Assembly (NCBI RefSeq): GCF_041321145.1
Contig: NZ_JBGGWA010000001.1
Location: forward strand, 248,001-312,000
Source of the DNA: Paraburkholderia sp041321145
GTDB taxonomy: Bacteria > Pseudomonadota > Gammaproteobacteria > Burkholderiales > Burkholderiaceae
Direction of reading: 5' to 3'
DNA: 64,000 nt
Shown: positions 59,415 to 64,000 of the stretch, piece after piece
How the letters are laid out: the number at the start of each line of letters is the position of its first letter
Numbering within the stretch: the stretch's first letter is position 1
Translations under genes and position numbers: made by a program
Notes under the pieces: model-generated
The model's database searches: none
What the model was told of the DNA's origin: nothing
What the model saw: the letters and a program-made list of their open reading frames with translations, nothing else

Positions 59415-59876
59415 TCACAACGCCTTGCGGTACACCACGAAGCCGGAGCGCTCCGCGACCTTGTCGTACAGCTTCATCGCCGTGTGATTCGTTTCATGCG
59501 TCTGCCAGTAGACACGCTGCAAACCGTCCGCTTTCGCCCGTGCGTAAACCGCTTCGATCAGCGCGCGGCCCACCCCTTTGCCACGCTCCGCGTCCAGCGT
59601 GTAGAGATCCTGCAGATAACAGATTGGCGCCGCCATGGTGGTGTGGCGGTGATACAGGAAATGCACGATGCCGAGCAACTGGCCGTTGCGCTCCGCGACC
59701 ATCGCATGCATCGGCTCGTAGGCGTCGAAGAAACGTTTCCACGTGATCTGCGTGATCTCGCGCGGCAATGCGGTTTGGCCCGAGCGGCCGTAGAACGCGT
59801 TGTAAGCGTCCCATAGCGGCAGCCACGCCTCGAAGTCGTCGGGCGTGACGGGGCGGATCTGGATCGGGTCGGACAT
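59415..59876 (-). CDS. GNAT-family N-acetyltransferase
   Basis: A 153-aa GNAT enzyme. The acetyl-CoA loop is seen in LDAERGKGVGRALIEAVYA (about residues 93-111), preceded by ICYLQDLYTL and followed by VYWQTHETNHTAMKLYDKVAE. Substrate is unknown. The start is MSDPIQIRPV (59876). GC content is again typical of the chromosome, so the foreign patch ends just before it. Confidence 0.9.
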   Translation of the reverse strand: MSDPIQIRPVTPDDFEAWLPLWDAYNAFYGRSGQTALPREITQITWKRFFDAYEPMHAMVAERNGQLLGIVHFLYHRHTTMAAPICYLQDLYTLDAERGKGVGRALIEAVYARAKADGLQRVYWQTHETNHTAMKLYDKVAERSGFVVYRKAL

Positions 59877-59957
59877 GGGTGTGACTCCTTGTTTAGTTAT
59901 GGTTGGGACGAGTGGCGACGCCTGAACCATCAGCATAAGAAATTTGCGGCTTCATTG

Positions 59958-60158
59958 TTAGCTCCACAATGCGACCGGAATTTGGAGCCACGAATTTCGG
60001 CTACCGCCTGTTGGCATATCGTCGAAGAAACTCAAAGGCAGGCGGCCCGGCTGCTCCCAGATCACCGGGTGTTCGCCCGACAGGATCACGTGCGGGAAAT
60101 GCAGATGCGCGTCCATGCCGTCCTGCTGCGGGATGAACAAAGCGTTGGCATCGACCAT
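59958..60158 (-). pseudogene. Possible gene fragment downstream of the amine oxidase gene
   Basis: A 66-codon frame beginning MVDANALFIPQQDGMDAHLH, whose first 50 codons end almost always in G or C, as true genes do here. The last 15 codons and the upstream flank are AT-rich, and no ribosome site precedes the ATG. I do not recognise the sequence. It is probably a fragment of a lost gene or a small unknown protein. Confidence 0.3.
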
Positions 60159-60199
60159 TGTTGAGTTTGAATGGAGGTGTTTTTGTATGAAAAAATGAA

Positions 60200-61303
60200 C
60201 TAGACCGCTTCCGCTCTGAGCCAACGCGTGAGCATGGCGTCGTCATCCGTCTCCAGCGCTTGCGCGACCCGGCGCCCGAGCGCCGCGCCGAATTTGTAGC
60301 CGTGGCCCGAACATGCCGACACCACCAGCGTGTTGCCGATGCGCTTCGAAAAAAAACGCTTGTCCGCCGTGAACGTGTAGGCGCAGGTTTTTACTTCGGT
60401 GACCGTATAGTCGTCAATGCGGCTGAACGGCGGTGAGAACAGCCGGCGCAGACTGTCGCCTTCTCCGGGCGCCGCGATGCGATCGGCGTCTGGATCAGGA
60501 GCGCGCGATTTATGCACGCCGGCGCCGAACTTCAAGCCGACGCCGTCGACCGGCGGCAGCACATAACCGTCGCTATTGCCGCCGATATCGACGATCGCGG
60601 GCGCATTCGACCATGCGTCCGCCAGATCCGCGGGCGGTTCCATGTAGGCGACCGCGTTGCGATACGTCGTCAGACTTTCGGCGAGCGCGGGGAATAGCTG
60701 CAGCGTCCACGCGCCGGCGGTGACCACGAGTCTGTCGGCGCGAATGATAGTGTTGCCCTCGATGCGCACGGAAGCCGCGTGCGCGTCGACTGCAAGTACC
60801 TTGGCATGCGTGCGAATCTCGGCGCCGCGCATCTTGAGCCACGCTTTCATGTCGCATGCTATGCGTTCGCTAAATAATGCGCCGCCGTCATGATCGAGAT
60901 AGGCGTAGCGAAACGTGGCAGGGTCGAGAAAGGGATAACGCTCGGCCGCTTCGCGTGGGTCGAGCCGTTCATAGTCGAATTTCATCCGGTCGAGGCCGGC
61001 GCGGAACAGTTCGGCGCCGTCGCCCGCATGTTGCGAGATGCCGAGCACGCCACAGTTCGCATAGTGGGAGACGCCCAGATCATTCCACAGCAGGTCCCAA
61101 CTATCGAACGCTTCAGCGATGCTGCGCGCATAGCCGTCTGCATCGCCATAGGCGCGGCGGATCATTCGATGCCGGTCGCCCGAGGCGGCGAGGGGATTCG
61201 GAATCGAGCCCTGCTCGATCAGCGTGACGTCGTGTCCCAGTTTCGCGAGCGACCACGCCGTGCTCAAGCCGGCAATCCCCGCGCCTACGATCGTTACCCG
61301 CAT
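60200..61303 (-). CDS. solA: FAD-dependent amine oxidase, SolA/monomeric sarcosine oxidase type
   Basis: A 367-aa DAO-family flavoenzyme. The FAD motif is TIVGAGIAGLSTAWSLA at residues 4-20. The covalent-FAD Cys lies in VKTCAYTFTADKRF near 307, and the C-terminal ACSGHGYKFGAALG is typical. Members oxidise N-methyl amino acids (sarcosine, N-methyltryptophan) or related secondary amines, giving H2O2. The first motif starts near the initiating Met, so the start is clear. No linked genes point to a substrate. Confidence 0.9.
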   Translation of the reverse strand: MRVTIVGAGIAGLSTAWSLAKLGHDVTLIEQGSIPNPLAASGDRHRMIRRAYGDADGYARSIAEAFDSWDLLWNDLGVSHYANCGVLGISQHAGDGAELFRAGLDRMKFDYERLDPREAAERYPFLDPATFRYAYLDHDGGALFSERIACDMKAWLKMRGAEIRTHAKVLAVDAHAASVRIEGNTIIRADRLVVTAGAWTLQLFPALAESLTTYRNAVAYMEPPADLADAWSNAPAIVDIGGNSDGYVLPPVDGVGLKFGAGVHKSRAPDPDADRIAAPGEGDSLRRLFSPPFSRIDDYTVTEVKTCAYTFTADKRFFSKRIGNTLVVSACSGHGYKFGAALGRRVAQALETDDDAMLTRWLRAEAV

Positions 61304-61450
61304 GCCATCTTCCCCCGAATCGATATATCCGGGTCAGAGTCTAGCAGCGGGAAAAATAAATCGGTGCCCGTTCGCGCGAACCGGCCTACGACCCGGCCGG
61401 GTTGATCCAGAGCGCTATGAGGCAGGGGGCGGTCTCCGCGCGCCGCGGTA

Positions 61451-61654
61451 TCAGTGTTTGTGCTTTGACGTATGGCGCAGCGTGTCGCGTACCTTCTTCG
61501 CCGCGAACAACGGCACGTAATCGAAGACGCGCGCGTCGTGCCGATAGTCGGCCAGTGTGTCCGCATACATCTTCGAGACCGTTTCCGTGGGCGTATCGGT
61601 TTCCTCTGCGATGCTTTTCACGACTTCTTCGACGTTAGGCTCGGGTTGGGACAT
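61451..61654 (-). CDS. DUF3562-like small protein
   Basis: A 67-aa soluble protein: VEEVVKSIAEETDTPTETVS then DYVPLFAAKKVRDTLR. I associate this pattern with the Burkholderia DUF3562 family of unknown function. GGAGAG lies before the ATG at 61654; the longer frame upstream is not used. The C-terminus is basic. Confidence 0.75.
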   Translation of the reverse strand: MSQPEPNVEEVVKSIAEETDTPTETVSKMYADTLADYRHDARVFDYVPLFAAKKVRDTLRHTSKHKH

Positions 61655-61822
61655 GGATCTCTCCAGGGTAGAGGGGACACGATTGAGCACGGACGGTAGC
61701 TGTTTATTAGAGGATGCGTTCCGCAGCGATGCCAATTGAATCGACCTATCGCATGACCCGTTCCACAGAGATTTTTGTCTTGCGCTGCCACGAGCGCCCG
61801 CGCCGCGTGGTGAGGCGGGAAA

Positions 61823-62038
61823 TCAATGCGTATGCCGGTGATGAATATCCGGGAAATGTGCGTGCGCGTGGATGACCGGCGCATGGGAATGCGGGTGGGT
61901 GTGCGGCTCGTCGCCGTCCCATGCGAAATCGAGCTCGTGCTGATGATGCGCATCGTGCCGATGACGATGCCTATGCCGATGCTTATGGTTCGCCGAGAAC
62001 ACGTCCACCCCGATTCCTGACGGCCCTCGCGCATCCAT
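61823..62038 (-). CDS. Histidine-rich small protein (possible metal binder)
   Basis: A 71-aa frame in which about one residue in three after position 18 is His (NHKHRHRHRHRHDAHHQHEL, PHTHPHSHAPVIHAHAHF). Such stretches bind Ni, Zn or Cu. The ATG at 62038 has only a weak AGGA ahead. It is divergent from the lipocalin gene. Codon use alternates CAC/CAT, so a simple DNA repeat does not explain it. It may be a true metal-buffering peptide or a chance frame. Confidence 0.45.
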   Translation of the reverse strand: MDARGPSGIGVDVFSANHKHRHRHRHRHDAHHQHELDFAWDGDEPHTHPHSHAPVIHAHAHFPDIHHRHTH

Positions 62039-62091
62039 CCTGCCCCGCCGAACGTAATACGTTTATTACCGCTACGTCCGAGGCCCTCGCC

Positions 62092-62694
62092 ATGCGCCGT
62101 TTTGTCTGTGCCGCCGCTGCTGTGGCGACTGTTTTGCTGCTGTCCCTCACGGGCTGTTCCAACGATCCGCCCAATCCCAATCCGCACGCCAGCGAGCCGC
62201 TTGCCACGGTGCCGGTCGATTTGCCGCGCTACATGGGCCGCTGGTACATCATCGCGAACATCCCGTACTTCGCCGAGCGCGACATGGTGGGGAGCCGCGC
62301 GGAATGGAAATTGCGACCGGATGGCAAGATCGACGATTCGTATTACGGTCGCAAGCAGAGTTTCGACGCACCGGAAAAGCACTATCAGTTCCTCGACACG
62401 CCCGTGCCTGGCAAGGAAGGCGGCGAGTGGAGCGTGCAATTGTTCTGGCCGATCCATGTCACCCAGCTGACACTTTATGTCGATCCCGATTACCACTACA
62501 CGATTCTCGGTTATCCCGGCAAAAACCTCGGCTGGATCTTTTCGCGTGAGCCCGACATGAGCGACGCCGTCTATCGGTCGCTGCTCGCGCGGCTCGATGC
62601 GATGGGCTACGACACGTCGCGTTTCAGGCGCGTGCCGCAGCGGCCCGACCAGTTGGGCAAACAGGGCTTTGCCTCGCCGGGTGACAAGGACTAG
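62092..62694 (+). CDS. Lipocalin family lipoprotein (Blc-like)
   Basis: A 200-aa lipoprotein. The signal peptide ends in a lipobox (LSLTGC, Cys near residue 22). A lipocalin barrel follows with the GxW motif YMGRWYIIANIPYF and the family segments EWSVQLFWPIHVTQL and YHYTILGYPGKNLGWIFSR. Bacterial lipocalins bind fatty acids or lysophospholipids at the outer membrane. It precedes DUF1295 and CFA-type genes on the same strand, suggesting a lipid-modification group. Confidence 0.92.
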   Translation: MRRFVCAAAAVATVLLLSLTGCSNDPPNPNPHASEPLATVPVDLPRYMGRWYIIANIPYFAERDMVGSRAEWKLRPDGKIDDSYYGRKQSFDAPEKHYQFLDTPVPGKEGGEWSVQLFWPIHVTQLTLYVDPDYHYTILGYPGKNLGWIFSREPDMSDAVYRSLLARLDAMGYDTSRFRRVPQRPDQLGKQGFASPGDKD

Positions 62695-62779
62695 CGAGAG
62701 GCATGCGAGGCGCTGCGTTCGTCGCATCTGATCGCGCCCTTACAACGTATAAGCCGCATTGCCACTGAACGAGGACCCC

Positions 62780-63556
62780 ATGCCGCCACTTGCCGCCGCC
62801 GTGATCGCCCTGATTGGGCTCGTCGGGATCTTCAGCGCTGTCTGGGCGTGGCAATTGAAGACCGAGAACGCCGGCATGGTCGACCCGGTCTGGGCGTATT
62901 CGCTCGGCCTGGTAGCGGTGCTCTACGCCGTGCTCGGTACCGGCGACCCGGTGGCGCGCGTACTCACTGCGCTGGGTGGCCTGGTGTGGGGCGTGCGGCT
63001 CGGCACACATCTGTGGAAACGCAACGCCGGAAAGCCGGAAGACGCGCGGTATCGCCGCTTCCGGGAAGAATGGGGCGACAAGGCGGCCCGCAAGATGTTC
63101 TGGTTTTTCCAGATGCAAGTCGTGGTCTCGATGCTGCTTTCGATCGCATTCCTGGTGCCGTCGTACCGTACCAGCACACCGGCTACCGGTTGGATCGTGC
63201 TGGCTGTCGCGCTGTGGATTGTCTCGGTCGTCGGCGAAGGCATGGCGGACCGGCAGTTAAAACACTTCAGCCAGGATCCGGCCAATCACGACGCCGTATG
63301 CCGTGCCGGCTTGTGGCGTTATTCGCGGCATCCGAATTACTTCTTCGAGTGCGTCCATTGGCTTGCTTACATCGCGCTGTCGATCGGTACGCCGTGGGGA
63401 TGGTTCACGTTATTGCCGCCGGTGCTGATGGCGTTTCTGCTGCTGAAGCTGTCCGGCATCCCACTGCTCGAAGAAAGCATGGCGAAACGGCGCACCGGCT
63501 ACGCCGATTACATGCGCACCACCAGCGCGTTGATTCCGTGGCCGCCGCGGCATTGA
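62780..63556 (+). CDS. DUF1295 membrane protein (steroid-reductase/ICMT-like)
   Basis: A 258-aa protein with about six transmembrane helices and the C-terminal motif LWRYSRHPNYFFECVHWLAY found in DUF1295 and isoprenylcysteine methyltransferase-like proteins, which binds a nucleotide cofactor. The natural substrate is unknown; lipid reduction or methylation is likely. It lies 85 bp after the lipocalin gene and 67 bp before the CFA-type gene. Confidence 0.88.
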   Translation: MPPLAAAVIALIGLVGIFSAVWAWQLKTENAGMVDPVWAYSLGLVAVLYAVLGTGDPVARVLTALGGLVWGVRLGTHLWKRNAGKPEDARYRRFREEWGDKAARKMFWFFQMQVVVSMLLSIAFLVPSYRTSTPATGWIVLAVALWIVSVVGEGMADRQLKHFSQDPANHDAVCRAGLWRYSRHPNYFFECVHWLAYIALSIGTPWGWFTLLPPVLMAFLLLKLSGIPLLEESMAKRRTGYADYMRTTSALIPWPPRH

Positions 63557-63623
63557 GATGAGCAAGCCACGGCCCGAGTGAAACTTCAGAAGAATCCAGA
63601 AAAAACGATAGGGAGTCAGCCTC

Positions 63624-64000
63624 ATGAGCCTTTCCACCACCGACCATACGATGCCGCCGTCGTCGCCCGCCGAGCCGAACGATGGCTGGCTTATCCAGAG
63701 CTGCGAGCGCGGCTGGCTGCCCGACAGCCTGATCCGTTTCGGCATGCGCCAACTGATGCGCCAGCGCTTGCGCGACGAAGCGGTCGACAACGGCGAGTTG
63801 CGGGCGCAACGGCTTAACCGTCTGCTGGACGACCTGCGCGCGAGTCCGATTGCGGTCGAAACGCAGGCCGCCAACACGCAGCATTACGAGGTGCCGGCAT
63901 CGTTTTTCCACGCACATCTCGGACCGCACCTGAAGTACTCGTGCTGCCTCTACCCGACCGGCAACGAGACGCTTGCGCAAGCCGAAGCGGCGATGCTCGA
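63624..64000 (+). CDS. Cyclopropane-fatty-acid-synthase-type methyltransferase (3' end outside window)
   Basis: An open frame from the ATG at 63624 (GGGAGTCAG ahead) to the window end without a stop, 125 codons. WLIQSCERGWLPDSLIRFGM and QHYEVPASFFHAHLGPHLKYSCCLYP are typical of the SAM-dependent CFA synthase family (mycolic-acid-synthase superfamily), where the last segment precedes the SAM site. It would modify membrane lipid acyl chains. The SAM-binding motif itself lies beyond the window. Confidence 0.85.
   Translation, partial: MSLSTTDHTMPPSSPAEPNDGWLIQSCERGWLPDSLIRFGMRQLMRQRLRDEAVDNGELRAQRLNRLLDDLRASPIAVETQAANTQHYEVPASFFHAHLGPHLKYSCCLYPTGNETLAQAEAAML

Noticed and set aside
1..64000. CRISPR arrays, rRNA, tRNA and insertion sequences
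   Set aside because: No regularly spaced repeats, no rRNA-like or tRNA-like sequence and no transposase frame were recognised on reading both strands. A covariance-model search would be needed to exclude small RNAs.

Overview
The window looks like part of the secondary chromosome (chromosome 2 type) of a Burkholderia sensu lato species, most likely a Paraburkholderia. The evidence is a plasmid-type RepB initiator with parAB and four copies of a 16-bp palindromic centromere at the left edge, high GC with G/C-ending codons, a large scattered hopanoid (hpn) cluster, and several small families that I associate with Burkholderia (DUF3562-, DUF3564- and DUF1272-like proteins, an OmpC-type porin). 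No rRNA, tRNA, CRISPR array or transposase was recognised.

Layout. 0-3.4 kb: replication and partition (rep, parB, parA, parS). 3.5-17 kb: mixed housekeeping and signalling genes. These are an ArsC-like reductase, an orphan sulfonate-type binding protein, a GntP permease, an ECF sigma/zinc-finger anti-sigma pair, a 43-aa secreted cysteine peptide, an intergenic DnaA-box cluster, an NAD(P)H:FMN reductase, a hybrid histidine kinase, and a receiver-CheC-GGDEF operon. 17-32 kb: hopanoid biosynthesis and trafficking, with hpnD-hpnE-shc-hpnG, an mlaA-like gene with hpnN, hpnM, ispH-hpnH, hpnB and hpnA. 32-38 kb: acylphosphatase, EgtD, RarD, an Mpo1-like protein, a secreted endonuclease and small unknowns. 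38.6-54.6 kb: a catabolic island.

The catabolic island holds two paralogous IclR regulators, a porin, and a tightly packed run of fourteen genes. The run encodes a Rieske ferredoxin, a 103-aa unknown, a Rieske oxygenase alpha subunit, an SDR, a cupin, an alpha/beta hydrolase, an IclR regulator, an SDR without the catalytic Tyr/Lys, a ThDP enzyme, an aspartate-dehydrogenase-like enzyme, an ALDH, an extradiol-type dioxygenase, a ferredoxin reductase and an MFS transporter. It reads as a ring-hydroxylation and meta-cleavage pathway joined to an amine/2-oxo-acid branch. The substrate cannot be told from the sequence.

54.7-59.4 kb is a lower-GC foreign-looking patch. It carries a short secreted Rhs/YD-repeat protein with a C-terminal toxin-like domain, its overlapping Imm8-type immunity gene, a second intact immunity gene preceded by a fossil of a toxin tail, and at least three decaying immunity paralogues. 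59.4-64 kb: GNAT acetyltransferase, SolA-type amine oxidase, DUF3562 protein, a His-rich small ORF, a lipocalin, a DUF1295 protein and the start of a cyclopropane-fatty-acid-synthase-type methyltransferase cut by the window end.

The most interesting material is the unassigned catabolic island, the decaying Rhs/Imm8 immunity array, the RND + MlaC-like + MlaA-like hopanoid trafficking set, and the DnaA-box/hairpin cluster about 10 kb from rep.
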